A DNA stretch of 31,093 bases from HGM10836 sp964430375 (GCA_964430375.1 CAYSEZ010000004.1:1-31093), one strand, 5' to 3'; numbered from the stretch's first letter, positions 20,583 to 29,202 are shown. Numbers and translations: made by a program. The notes: generated from the letters alone by a model not told the origin.

Positions 20583-22017
20583 TTATTTAGAAAAAGATAT
20601 AATAGAAATAAATAAATTATTAAAAGAAAAGAAAATAAAAGTATTAGACTTAGTACTTGAATCTTTTGATAGAGTAGAACAAAATAAAGATTTAAATGCT
20701 TTTATTACTTTAAATAAAGAAGATGCAATTAGAACTGCTAAAGAATTAGATGAAAAAGAAGTAGATAATATATTATATGGTATTCCTATTGCTATAAAAG
20801 ATAATATATTAACAAAGGATTTACTAACTACATGTGGATCTAAAATGTTAAGTAATTTTATTCCTATTTATGATGCTTTTGTAGTAGAACTTATTAAGAA
20901 AAATAATATGATTATTATAGGTAAACTTAATATGGATGAATTTGCAATGGGATCTTCTAATAGAACTAGTTTCTATGGACCTGTTAGAAATCCTTATGAT
21001 AAAACATTAGTATCTGGAGGTTCATCAGGTGGATCTGCTGCATGCGTAGCAAGTAATATAACTCCTTTAGCACTTGGTTCTGATACTGGAGGATCTATTA
21101 GACAACCATCTAGTTTTTGCGGCACTGTAGGACTTAAACCAACATATGGAAGAGTATCGAGATATGGTCTTACTTCATTTGCATCAAGCCTAGATCAAAT
21201 AGGACCTATGACTCGTAATGTATATGAAAATGCAGTACTTTTAAACGCAATTGCAAAAAAAGATGAAAGAGATTTAACTAATGTAGAAACAAATGAAGAT
21301 TTTACTTCTTTAATAGGAACTGATATATCTAATATGAAGATTGCTATACCTAGTTTTTACTTAAATGATATGATTGACAAAGAAATATTAAATAAATTTA
21401 ATGAAATAAAAACTATGTTAGAAAATAATAATATCACTATAGATATAATAGATATTCCATATATTAATTATGCAGTACCTCTATATCAAATAATTGCTCT
21501 AGGAGAAGCATCATCTAACTTAGCACGTTTTGATGGAGTAAAATATGGTTATTCAGTAGAGAACTATAAAACAAAAGATGAATTATATGAAAAAACTAGA
21601 AAAGAAGCATTTGGTGAAGAAGTAAAAAGAAGAATAATGATAGGATCATATCTTTTAAGTGGTAAGAATGCTATAGAGTATTATAATAAAGCATTAAAAA
21701 TAAGAAAAAATATGAGTTTAGAATTAGATAAAGTATTTAATAATTATGATCTTATAATTGGACCTACTACTACATCACTTCCATATAAAATAGAAGATTC
21801 ATCATCTGATCCAAATAAAAGTTTTGTTGATGATATACTAACTATTCCAGTTAATATGGCAGGACTTCCTGCTTTATCTCTACCTATTGGATACTCTAGT
21901 AATAATCTTCCAATAGGTATGCAAATAATAGGTAAAAGGTTTGATGAAAAAACTATATATAAATTAGCTAGTTTTATAGAAAAAGAAGTAAATTTTAAAG
22001 GAGGTAAACATGAATAA
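20575..22017 (+). CDS. gatA: Asp/Glu-tRNA amidotransferase subunit A
   Basis: The amidase-signature subunit that hydrolyses glutamine to feed ammonia to GatB. From ATG 20575 it has 480 residues; AAGGGGTG (20561-20568) supports this start over GTG 20566. The Ser-cisSer-Lys triad is visible: Lys75 in PIAIKDNI, Ser150 in VSGGSSGGSAA, and Ser174 in LGSDTGGSIRQPSSFCG, followed by GLKPTYGRVSRYGL and SSLDQIGPMTR. The C-terminal half with DILTIPVNMAGLPALSLPIG and LPIGMQIIGKRFDE is complete. It overlaps gatC by eight bases and gatB by eight, so the subunits are translationally coupled. Confidence 0.97.
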   Translation: MTNYLEKDIIEINKLLKEKKIKVLDLVLESFDRVEQNKDLNAFITLNKEDAIRTAKELDEKEVDNILYGIPIAIKDNILTKDLLTTCGSKMLSNFIPIYDAFVVELIKKNNMIIIGKLNMDEFAMGSSNRTSFYGPVRNPYDKTLVSGGSSGGSAACVASNITPLALGSDTGGSIRQPSSFCGTVGLKPTYGRVSRYGLTSFASSLDQIGPMTRNVYENAVLLNAIAKKDERDLTNVETNEDFTSLIGTDISNMKIAIPSFYLNDMIDKEILNKFNEIKTMLENNNITIDIIDIPYINYAVPLYQIIALGEASSNLARFDGVKYGYSVENYKTKDELYEKTRKEAFGEEVKRRIMIGSYLLSGKNAIEYYNKALKIRKNMSLELDKVFNNYDLIIGPTTTSLPYKIEDSSSDPNKSFVDDILTIPVNMAGLPALSLPIGYSSNNLPIGMQIIGKRFDEKTIYKLASFIEKEVNFKGGKHE

Positions 22018-23428
22018 TTATAAACCTACTATTGGTATTGAAGTACATATAGAATTAAAAACAAATTCAAAAGTTTTTTCTCCATCAAAAAATGATTATA
22101 ATGCTTTAATTAATTCTAATGTAAATGAAATAGATTTAGGTTATCCAGGTGTACTTCCTACAGTAAATAAAGAAGTAGTGCATAATGCTTTAAAAGCTTC
22201 TCTTGCTTTAAATTGTAATATAAATAAAAAAATGCATTTTGATAGAAAAAATTATTTTTATCCAGATTTACCTAAAGGATATCAAATAACTCAAAGTAGA
22301 ACTCCAATTGGATATGATGGTTATTTAGAAATAGATATGGGTACATATACTAAAAAAATAGGTATAGAAAGAGTTCATATTGAAGAAGATACCGCGAAAA
22401 GTATGCATAGTAATAATAAAACATTATTAAATTATAATAGAGCAGGTGTTCCTTTAATAGAAATAGTATCTAAACCTGATATTGAATCTAAAGAAGAAGC
22501 AGTAAAATATTTAGAAACTTTAAGAGAATTATTATTCTATTTAGAAGTAAGTGATTGTAAAATAGAAGAAGGTTCTATGAGAGCAGATGTAAATGTATCA
22601 ATTAGTAATACTGATATTTTAGGTACTAAATGTGAAATAAAAAACATAGGTTCTATTACAGGTGCAGGTATCGCAGTAGAAAGTGAAATAGAAAGACAAA
22701 GAACTTTATTAGAAAATAACAACATTATTGAAGAAGAAACAAGAAGATATGATGCAAATACTTCATCTACTATATTAATGCGTAAAAAAGAAATAGGTAA
22801 TGATTATAGATACTTTCCAGAACCTGATATTCCTTACTTATATTTAGAAGATTCTTATATAGAAGAAATTAAAGAGAATATAATTTTACTTCCTAAAGAA
22901 AGAAGAAATATTTATAAAGAAAGAGGAATACTTGATATTAATATAGATAAATTACTAAATAAAAAAGAATTATCTGATTATTTAAACTTATTTATTGATA
23001 CAAATATAGATTTTAAAATAGCAAGTAACTTATTACTTGGAGATATATCTAATTATTTAAATAATAATAAAATAAGTATATTTAGTACAAAACTTACTAA
23101 AGATAAATTTATAGAGTTAGTTAATATGTTAAGTAAAGGGGATATAACTTCTAAAATATTTAAAGATATTATAAATGATATATTAGAAAAAGAATTATCT
23201 ATTAATGAAATATTAAAATTAAATAATATTAGTTTAAATAATAATATAGAGGAATTAATAACTATTATTAATAAAGTATTAGATAATTATACTGATAGTG
23301 TAAATGAATATAAAAATGGAAAAGAAAATGCATTTAAATTCTTAATGGGTATGGTTATGAAAGAAGTAAAAGGATCTTTTAATCCAAAACTTGTTAATGA
23401 AACTTTATTAAATATATTAAATAATTAA
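22010..23428 (+). CDS. gatB: Asp/Glu-tRNA amidotransferase subunit B
   Basis: The tRNA-binding kinase/transamidase subunit of GatCAB, which phosphorylates the tRNA-bound Glu/Asp and accepts ammonia from GatA. Length is 472 residues, close to the usual 475. N-terminal YKPTIGIEVHIELKTNSKVFS, DLGYPGVLPTVN, FYPDLPKGYQITQ, IGIERVHIEEDTAKSMH, NYNRAGVPLIEIVSKPD, GSMRADVNVSI and KCEIKNIGSI are characteristic of the catalytic cradle. The C-terminal ~150 residues form the helical YqeY-like tRNA-binding tail, here poorer in conserved residues and rich in Asn, Ile and Leu. An AAAGGAGG site lies inside the gatA end. Confidence 0.97.
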   Translation: MNNYKPTIGIEVHIELKTNSKVFSPSKNDYNALINSNVNEIDLGYPGVLPTVNKEVVHNALKASLALNCNINKKMHFDRKNYFYPDLPKGYQITQSRTPIGYDGYLEIDMGTYTKKIGIERVHIEEDTAKSMHSNNKTLLNYNRAGVPLIEIVSKPDIESKEEAVKYLETLRELLFYLEVSDCKIEEGSMRADVNVSISNTDILGTKCEIKNIGSITGAGIAVESEIERQRTLLENNNIIEEETRRYDANTSSTILMRKKEIGNDYRYFPEPDIPYLYLEDSYIEEIKENIILLPKERRNIYKERGILDINIDKLLNKKELSDYLNLFIDTNIDFKIASNLLLGDISNYLNNNKISIFSTKLTKDKFIELVNMLSKGDITSKIFKDIINDILEKELSINEILKLNNISLNNNIEELITIINKVLDNYTDSVNEYKNGKENAFKFLMGMVMKEVKGSFNPKLVNETLLNILNN

Positions 23429-23449
23429 AGGTACTTAGGTATCTTTTTT
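23427..23449 (+). terminator. intrinsic terminator of gatCAB
   Basis: AAAGGTAC (23427-23434) and GTATCTTT (23439-23446) form an 8-bp stem with one G-T pair and a TTAG loop, with T residues to 23449. It overlaps the stop codon. Confidence 0.75.
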
Positions 23450-23462
23450 AATATTTAAAATA

Positions 23463-23491
23463 TTCCAATTAGGTATTTTTTATTATATAAT
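23463..23491 (+). promoter_or_regulatory. likely promoter of recX
   Basis: TTCCAA (23463-23468), 17 bases, TATAAT (23486-23491), 15 bases before ATG 23507, with AGAGGG between them. Confidence 0.5.
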
Positions 23492-23506
23492 TAAGAGGGT
23501 GGTATA

Positions 23507-24241
23507 ATGAAAATAAATAAATATAAATATTTGGGTTCTAGTAAATATAAAGTATTTATCGAAGATAAAGAATATATAATATATGAAGATATAATTATTA
23601 AAAATAATATATTATTAAAACAAGAAATAACTAAAGAAGAGTTAGAGTTTTATTTAAAAGAAAATATTTATTATGAAGCTCTTTATAAAACTGTTAAATA
23701 TATAGGTATAAAAATGCGTAGTAAAAAAGAAATAATTAAATATTTAGATAAATCTTATGATAAATATATAGTAAATAAAGTAATAACTTATTTAGATAAT
23801 AATAACTTAATAAATGAAAAAGAATATGTAAAAGCATATATTAATGATAGTATTAATTTAAAAAATATAGGTCCTTTAAAGATAGAAAAAGAGTTAATTA
23901 ATATGGATATAAATAAAGATATAGTTATTCCTTTATTAGAAGTTTATACTAAAGATATAGAATTAGATAAAATAGATAAATTAATTAAAAAGGAAGTTAA
24001 ATTAAATAAAAATAAATCTTTATATATGTTAAAAAATAAAATTATGTATAATCTAATTAATTTAGGTTTTCATAAAGAATATATTAATACATCTTTAGAA
24101 GGTTTATCTATTGATGATAATGATATATATAAAAGAGAATATGATAAGTTATATAAAAAATTATGTAATAAATATGATGATGAAAAATTAGATTATATAA
24201 TTAAACAAAAACTATATCAAAAAGGATTTAGAAAAGAGTAA
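23507..24241 (+). CDS. recX: RecX family regulator
   Basis: A RecX-type regulator, which binds RecA filaments and limits recombinase activity. The 244 residues resemble the longer Firmicutes form, with an N-terminal extension of about 50 residues. Three-helix RecX repeats can be followed. Repeat 1 is at about 57-95 (EALYKTVKYIGIKMRSKKEIIKYL, with RSKKEI matching the family RS-EL motif). Repeat 2 follows at about 95-135 (YLDNNNLINEKEYVKAYINDS). The segment NIGPLKIEKELINMDINKDIV corresponds to the G-P-I-EL pattern. Further repeats fill the C-terminus and end YQKGFRKE. The sequence is lysine- and isoleucine-rich in keeping with the low G+C content. It is probably a single gene, since a degraded remnant follows. 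Confidence 0.8.
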   Translation: MKINKYKYLGSSKYKVFIEDKEYIIYEDIIIKNNILLKQEITKEELEFYLKENIYYEALYKTVKYIGIKMRSKKEIIKYLDKSYDKYIVNKVITYLDNNNLINEKEYVKAYINDSINLKNIGPLKIEKELINMDINKDIVIPLLEVYTKDIELDKIDKLIKKEVKLNKNKSLYMLKNKIMYNLINLGFHKEYINTSLEGLSIDDNDIYKREYDKLYKKLCNKYDDEKLDYIIKQKLYQKGFRKE

Positions 24242-24271
24242 ATTTATAATGAATAAAGAAAATGATATTAA

Positions 24272-24508
24272 ATTAAAACCAATAATGAAAATAAAGATGT
24301 ATTTATACTAAGAGATATTGTAAAATTAAGAAATGCAGTTGCACATAATACATGTGTATTAAATGAATTAAGTAAGAAAGATAATTTAAATCCTACATCA
24401 TATAAGATTGTGCAATATTTAAAAGATTCTGACGTAAGAAAAAAGACAAGAATTAATAAATTAAGTAATTCAAGAATTAGACAAATTACTTATGTGCTTT
24501 ATGTTTAA
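24272..24508 (+). pseudogene. remnant of an Abi-family (AbiD/AbiF, HEPN-type) gene
   Basis: Frame 2 is open from 24272 to TAA 24506-24508 without a proper start codon; an ATG at 24249 is in another frame and stops after 20 codons. The translated remnant contains LRDIVKLRNAVAHNTCVLN, matching the R-N-x-x-AHN motif of Abi_2/HEPN abortive-infection proteins, and LSNSRIRQITYVLYV, matching the family's C-terminal segment. About 79 residues remain of a protein that normally has around 300, and the end is also cut short. This is a decayed phage-defence gene between recX and the beta-helix protein gene. Confidence 0.65.
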
Positions 24509-24540
24509 TGAAATAATAATATATTTATGATATATTAATT

Positions 24541-24649
24541 ATGCAAGAAAAAAAACGTTAAATCGTTTTTGCATGGACACTATCTAACTGTGGAGTCCTA
24601 TTTTCTTTTATAAGAAAAAAGTTTACTAGGAGGATATATAAATTTAATT
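24541..24649 (+). ncRNA. possible structured RNA or leader relic
   Basis: A non-coding stretch with several potential hairpins in series: ATGCA/TGCAT plus AAAAACG/CGTTTTT (24541-24574), GGACAC with GTG...GTCC (24575-24598), and TTTTCTT/AAGAAAA (24601-24619). Next come an AGGAGG with no ATG behind it (24629-24634) and then the terminator at 24650. TG-A-TATATT near 24526-24534 could be an extended -10 promoter. It could be a small RNA or the leader of a lost gene; no class is recognised. Confidence 0.3.
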
Positions 24650-24680
24650 AAAAATAAGTAGAAACTTTCTACTTATTTTT
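24650..24680. terminator. bidirectional terminator, 31-base palindrome
   Basis: Bases 24650-24664 are the exact reverse complement of 24666-24680, with A-runs on the left and T-runs on the right on both strands. It ends the minus-strand beta-helix gene (its stop is at 24679-24681) and could also stop plus-strand transcripts. Confidence 0.85.
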
Positions 24681-26529
24681 ACTCTTCTATATAAAAATAA
24701 ATATCTGAAAAATACTCTTCATTAACCTCTAGAAAGTTATTGGATAAATCAAGTAAAGGACCTTTATCAGTGCTGTAAACTAAAGTAGTTAAACCATCGT
24801 AAGTACTTTCTTCTTCATATATTAAACTAGGATTATCACTTAAAACAATTACTTCATCATTAAATTTTTTAAATACTAAAGCGTTTTCTAATACATAATT
24901 TAAACTAGAAGTTAAATGTTTTTCTATATAAGCATATAACTTCCATTTTGTTTTATTAAGTCTAGTGTCTACTATTACAATTGTTAAATCTTTATTTTTA
25001 GGTAGTATAACAGGATTTAAACTAATTGGAGCTAAACTAAATATAAAATTATTATCTATATCCATCATAGATAATTCTCCTTCAAAAGGAGTAGTAATAT
25101 TTCTAGTTTCATATATAAAACTACCATTTTCATTTGAAGTTATTTCTATATTTGTATTATCATTTATTACATTAGGTAAATCATATTCAAAGTATCCATC
25201 TTCATCTGATGATATTATTTCTTCTACATCATTATACTTTATTAATATATTAGCAAAATTTTTAGTATATCCATTTATCTTATCACTAGTATTATTTATT
25301 GGATAAATATTTATATAAGAACTACCAATAGAAAACTCTTTTTTATTTTGAAAAGAAAAATTATCTATATTATATTCTAATAATTCTTTATCAGTAAAAT
25401 TATGACTATTAATTATAGTATCAGTACTACTTATAGAACCACTTATTTCTATTAAACCATTATCTTTTTTAAAATAATATTCAGGTAGATCATTAATAGA
25501 ACCAGCACTTGTAACATCTATAGAATTAGTCCATAAATTTATTCTTCTAGTTTTAATGCTAAAAGGTATTTCATTATTACTATATATTACATTAGCATTT
25601 TTAGTATAAATAGATACTCTTTTAGGATTATCAAGTATAAAAGGTCCATTACCTTTAAAATGTAAATTATAATTATCACTTGGAGTATTATCATAAGAAT
25701 TAATTAAATCTAAAATAGAACCTTCTTTCATAGTAAATGAACCAAATATATTCCACATAGGTATTCTTTTATGACTTTTTTCAATAAAGTTTAAACTTGA
25801 TCTTTCTTCGATTAAAACATTATTTGCACCACATACACTAGTTGAAGCAAAACCATTACCCGTTATTAAGTTAACAGAAGTATCATGTAAAATAGTAAAA
25901 TTTAGTTTATTAGTACCATTCATAAATTCTTTTTCATCAGTAGATATCGTTATATTACTTTTGCATAAGAAAACTACATTAGAACTTATATCATTTCTAA
26001 AAGTAAAAAGTGGAGCACTACTAGAACTACTAGTTATATTAGTATTTCCTCCGATTATAATATAATTAGATTCACATACTTCTTGTGACGCTACAGAATT
26101 TGTTTCTTTAATAGTTATATTACAATCTATTATTTTAGTAGATCCATATTGATTAAAAGATAACTGTGTACCATTAAAAATAACATTATTAAATGTAACA
26201 TTAACTTTATAATCAGTGCTGTAAGGTACATAAATTACACCATATATGTTAGTATAATTAATATTTATATTTTTAATTATAATTTCTTTATTTGATATAA
26301 CTTTAATAGTATCATCTTCTAAAGTACTATTAATACCAGTTAAAGTATATCTTATATTATTATAAGTTCCATCTATTATAACTTTTTCTTTATTTTCATT
26401 TATAACAATACCTTTATCAAGAGTAATATCACTACCTAAATATATATAATTATAATTATTATTTTCTTCTAAAACTTGTTTTAGATCACTACTGTTATAA
26501 ACTACTATAACATTATTGTTTATATTCAT
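24679..26529 (-). CDS. pectate-lyase-like beta-helix (adhesin-type) protein
   Basis: A 616-residue protein with GGTGAT upstream of ATG 26529 (minus strand). Residues about 1-400 read as a right-handed parallel beta-helix: short repeating strands such as YIYLGSDITLDKGIVI, KVIIDGTYN, IIIKNININYTN and KVNVTFNNVIFNGT. This is the pattern of pectate-lyase-like adhesive domains in Firmicutes surface proteins, not of active lyases; no catalytic residues are evident. About 405-510 resembles an Ig-like module (VEEIISSDEDGYFEYDLPN), and the last ~110 residues include TKWKLYAYIEKHL, reminiscent of a WxL cell-wall-binding domain. There is no signal peptide, anchor or sorting motif, which is odd for such a protein. 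The adhesin role is inferred. Confidence 0.65.
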   Translation of the reverse strand: MNINNNVIVVYNSSDLKQVLEENNNYNYIYLGSDITLDKGIVINENKEKVIIDGTYNNIRYTLTGINSTLEDDTIKVISNKEIIIKNININYTNIYGVIYVPYSTDYKVNVTFNNVIFNGTQLSFNQYGSTKIIDCNITIKETNSVASQEVCESNYIIIGGNTNITSSSSSAPLFTFRNDISSNVVFLCKSNITISTDEKEFMNGTNKLNFTILHDTSVNLITGNGFASTSVCGANNVLIEERSSLNFIEKSHKRIPMWNIFGSFTMKEGSILDLINSYDNTPSDNYNLHFKGNGPFILDNPKRVSIYTKNANVIYSNNEIPFSIKTRRINLWTNSIDVTSAGSINDLPEYYFKKDNGLIEISGSISSTDTIINSHNFTDKELLEYNIDNFSFQNKKEFSIGSSYINIYPINNTSDKINGYTKNFANILIKYNDVEEIISSDEDGYFEYDLPNVINDNTNIEITSNENGSFIYETRNITTPFEGELSMMDIDNNFIFSLAPISLNPVILPKNKDLTIVIVDTRLNKTKWKLYAYIEKHLTSSLNYVLENALVFKKFNDEVIVLSDNPSLIYEEESTYDGLTTLVYSTDKGPLLDLSNNFLEVNEEYFSDIYFYIEE

Positions 26530-26625
26530 ATAATCACCAATATATTTTATGTATAATAAATATTTATAAATAATTATATAGTTTAATTATTAGATATTTT
26601 TTTATTAATAATTGTTCAAAATAGG

Positions 26626-26675
26626 TTTAAGTGTCAACTAAGTAAAAATGTAATATAAGTAATATTTATTTTACC
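26626..26675. repeat. left terminal inverted repeat
   Basis: Begins TTTAAGTGTCAACTAAG and ends ATTTTACC. It is the imperfect reverse complement of 28066-28116. Confidence 0.8.
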
Positions 26676-26785
26676 ATTTATATCATATTTATATTACATA
26701 TAATGGCATTACAAGATACATTAATGCATAATAAAATATAAAAGCATATTGCTAATAAAACTTTTAATATATCAAAAATATAAAA

Positions 26786-26833
26786 AAACTGATAAAAACT
26801 ATTTGGCTTTAACAGTGACATTTTTATCAGTTT
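26786..26833. terminator. hairpin beyond the Rpn-like gene
   Basis: AAACTGATAAAAA (26786-26798) and TTTTTATCAGTTT (26821-26833) form a perfect 13-bp stem with a 22-base loop. It lies downstream of the minus-strand pseudogene, where a terminator is expected, and continues into T-rich sequence on that strand. Confidence 0.55.
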
Positions 26834-26888
26834 CTATTAAGAGGTTAGAGAAAATTAAATAATTAATTTCCCTATACCTTTTTAAGTG

Positions 26889-27833
26889 TTAGAGATTTTC
26901 TATCTCATCTTTAGACAAATTAGTATACTTTATTATCATATCAATACTAAGAGTCCATCATTAAGCATACTTTTTGCTATTTCTTTGCTTTTTTCTAAAG
27001 AACCTTGTTCCAGGCCTTCATTATATCCAGTCTTTTTTGTAGCAAGTAATTGTTCTCTTTTTAATTCTTCTAAATTATATAGACCAATTATTTCTTCGTC
27101 TAAACTTACTTTATCTGCTTCATTAAGATAATCTTCCATAATTTCATCACCCTTATATATATTTTTATCTAACTTATCTTCACTAATATTAGAAATATAT
27201 AAAAATTTTTCTAACTCTGTTAGTTCTTCTTTATTATACCGTTTTTTTAATATATTTGGAATATAAATTTCAATAATTTTTAAATCATTTGTATAAGGAT
27301 TTCCTTCTTTATCTCTTATTTTATATACTACAACTGTACGATCATCTCCTTCAAAACTAAAATTATTTATATTTAGTAATACTGATTTTCTATATTTATT
27401 CTTTTTTCTCATATTATTATTAGTTATTTTTTTAGTTCCACGAATAATATCAGTATTTCTTAAATTAAAAGCATAACTTAAGTTTCTATTTAACATATAC
27501 ATTCCATAGTTTTTATTATTATTTAATTCTACAGTTATATATTCACCATCTTCTGTTTTAACTATTAAATCTACATTTTCTCCTTTATTTATATACATAT
27601 CTTGATTTAATTTATTTTTTACATATTCTATACTGATAAACATATCAAGTCCTGCTTGTTTAAAAGATGATTCTAGAAAATGATCTAAAAATCTTTTTCT
27701 TTCGCTATTACATAACATACAATTAAACATAGTATCAGATCTTAAAGGGATTCTTTTTCCTCTTTCTACTTTTACTTGTAACTTTAGGCTAATTATTTAT
27801 GATTTTTCTATCTAATAGTGCGACTTCTTTCAT
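26889..27833 (-). pseudogene. Rpn-family PD-(D/E)XK nuclease gene, frameshifted at both ends
   Basis: The longest intact frame is 26936-27730 (264 codons), but the original gene is larger. On the minus strand AAGGAGG (plus 27842-27848) precedes ATG 27833 and MKEVALLDRKIINN, which stops at a TAG. The following sequence in another frame (KLQVKVERGKRIPLRSDTMFN) joins the main frame. Near the 3' end a two-base CT insertion (GGACTCTTAGT for GGACTTAGT) ends the main frame early, while the shifted frame continues IDMIIKYTNLSKDEIENL to TAA at 26889-26891, the usual end of this family. The core has the PDDEXK_2 pattern NVDLIVKTEDGEYITVELN, with Asn where the family usually has Gln or Lys. The family is Rpn recombination-promoting nuclease/putative transposase. 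Confidence 0.75.
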
Positions 27834-27903
27834 AAGACTTACCTCCTTCCAGGTACATTCTAGCAGATTATATAGAAATATGCAAATGATAAAAAGTATA
27901 TAT

Positions 27904-27960
27904 AAAAAGATGTTTTTTATAGAATAAAAATATATTTTTTTATTATAAAAACATCTTTTT
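27904..27960. terminator. long A/T hairpin
   Basis: AAAAAGATGTTTTTTATA (27904-27921) pairs with TATAAAAACATCTTTTT (27944-27960) nearly perfectly and is followed by more T residues. It lies in the gene-free stretch 27850-28065 inside the element. I see nothing else in that stretch beyond A/T-rich sequence. Confidence 0.55.
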
Positions 27961-28065
27961 TTAATCATTATTTAGAATAAAACTTTATTTTTAAAAATTT
28001 AATTTTTTTAACTTTTTTTATTAAAGTTATAGTTATATAAATGGTAAGATGAAATGTAGAAAATT

Positions 28066-28116
28066 GGTAAAGTAAAATATTACTTATATTTCATTTTTAC
28101 TTGGTTGACACTTAAA
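28066..28116. repeat. right terminal inverted repeat
   Basis: Read on the minus strand it begins TTTAAGTGTCAACCAAG and ends ACTTTACC, matching the left repeat with a few differences. Confidence 0.8.
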
Positions 28117-28133
28117 TTTTCAAAAATATCTTG

Positions 28134-28175
28134 AGATAGATTTTAATCTAAGATAGATTTTAATCTATCTTTTTT
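28134..28175 (+). terminator. hairpin formed by a 17-bp tandem duplication, before holA
   Basis: AGATAGATTTTAATCTA occurs twice in tandem (28134-28150, 28151-28167). The second copy, with the next bases, gives AGATAGATT/AATCTATCT (28151-28170) followed by TTTTT, a good intrinsic terminator 36 bases before the holA start. Confidence 0.65.
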
Positions 28176-28211
28176 ATTAAAATTATGTTATTCTTTAATG
28201 GGAGTGGTATT

Positions 28212-29096
28212 ATGACATATTTATTACTTGGTGAACATTTACAAGAACAAATAGATAAAATAATAAGTGATAATAATATAAATAGAGAATCTATAACTAA
28301 TTATGATTTAGAAATAGAATCTTTTAATAATGTATTAATAGATATAAATACTATTAGTTTATTTGAATCTAAAAAATGTATAATATGTAAAAACTCTAAT
28401 AATATTGATGATTTAGATAAATTAAAAGATTATTTAAAACATGAAACTAGTAATATATTAATACTTACTATGAAAGCAATTAATGATAATAAAAAATTAT
28501 ATAACTTAATAGATAATAAAATAGATTTAACTAAAATAGATATAGAATCTTATATAAAAAATGAATTAAAAGATTATAAAATAACACCACTTAATATAAG
28601 ATTAATAATTACTAATTGTAATAATAATTTTAATAGAATAAAAAATGAATTAGATAAATTAAAAATGTATAAATTTAATGAAAAAGAAATAACTAGTGAT
28701 GATATTAATTTACTTATAAAGAAAAATTTAGATAATAATATATTTGATTTAATAGATAATATAAATAAAGGTAATAAAAAGAAATCTTATGAAATATATA
28801 ATGAATTAATTAAAAATAATGAAGCTCCAATTAAGATATTGATTACTCTTGCTAATAATTATAGATTAATGTATCAAGTAAAAGAATTAATGAATAATAA
28901 AAATGATAAAGAAATAATGGAAATGTTAGATATTAAAAAAGAGGGTAGGCTATATATTTTAAAGAAACAAACATATAATTTTACTTCTTCTAAATTACTA
29001 AGTATTATAAAAGAATTAGCGAAAATAGATTTATCTATCAAAAAAGGTGATTTAACAGATAAACAAGCTATGGAGTTATTTTTTACTAAAATATAG
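28212..29096 (+). CDS. holA: DNA polymerase III delta subunit
   Basis: The delta subunit of the clamp loader, which opens the beta sliding clamp. From ATG 28212 (GGGAG at 28200-28204) it has 294 residues; the upstream ATG at 28185 would fall between the terminator and the ribosome binding site. The family pattern is divergent but visible: MTYLLLGEHLQEQIDKI at the start (family YLLYGEE), LFESKKCIICKNSNN near 48-62 (the sleF..kkvvii strand), SNILILTMKAINDNKKLY near 80-97, INNNFNRIKNELDKL-like helix near 135-150, and the C-terminal EAPIKILITLANNYRLMYQ and LAKIDLSIKKGDLTDKQAMELFFTKI. It is shorter than the ~340-residue Bacillus protein. Confidence 0.82.
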   Translation: MTYLLLGEHLQEQIDKIISDNNINRESITNYDLEIESFNNVLIDINTISLFESKKCIICKNSNNIDDLDKLKDYLKHETSNILILTMKAINDNKKLYNLIDNKIDLTKIDIESYIKNELKDYKITPLNIRLIITNCNNNFNRIKNELDKLKMYKFNEKEITSDDINLLIKKNLDNNIFDLIDNINKGNKKKSYEIYNELIKNNEAPIKILITLANNYRLMYQVKELMNNKNDKEIMEMLDIKKEGRLYILKKQTYNFTSSKLLSIIKELAKIDLSIKKGDLTDKQAMELFFTKI

Positions 29097-29152
29097 GTAA
29101 AAATAGTAATAAAATATAGTATTTTAGAATATATTAAAGATGAATATGCTGC

Positions 29153-29181
29153 TTGACTTTTATAGAAAAATATAGTATATT
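29153..29181 (+). promoter_or_regulatory. promoter of the type III TA locus
   Basis: TTGACT (29153-29158), 17 bases, TATATT (29176-29181). Predicted start is near 29188, just before a small CTACT/AGTAG hairpin and the first RNA repeat. Confidence 0.75.
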
Positions 29182-29202
29182 TATATTGCTACTAAAAGTA
29201 GT

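Larger units (their letters stand above)
26626..28116 (-). mobile_element. decayed element with ~50-bp terminal inverted repeats carrying an Rpn-like gene
   Basis: Left repeat 26626-26675 and right repeat 28066-28116 (inverted) share TTTAAGTGTCAAC, then AAGTAAAAATG and AATATAAGTAATATTT, with only a few mismatches and one indel over 50 bases. They bracket about 1.5 kb that contains one broken Rpn/PD-(D/E)XK gene and several hairpins. I see no obvious target-site duplication. The repeats resemble the ends of an insertion sequence, but no intact transposase is present. It may be a non-autonomous or decayed element. Confidence 0.65.

Noticed and set aside
24249..24311. Short ORF starting ATGAATAAAG after recX
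   Set aside because: It stops after 20 codons and is out of frame with the Abi-like remnant; no family is recognisable.
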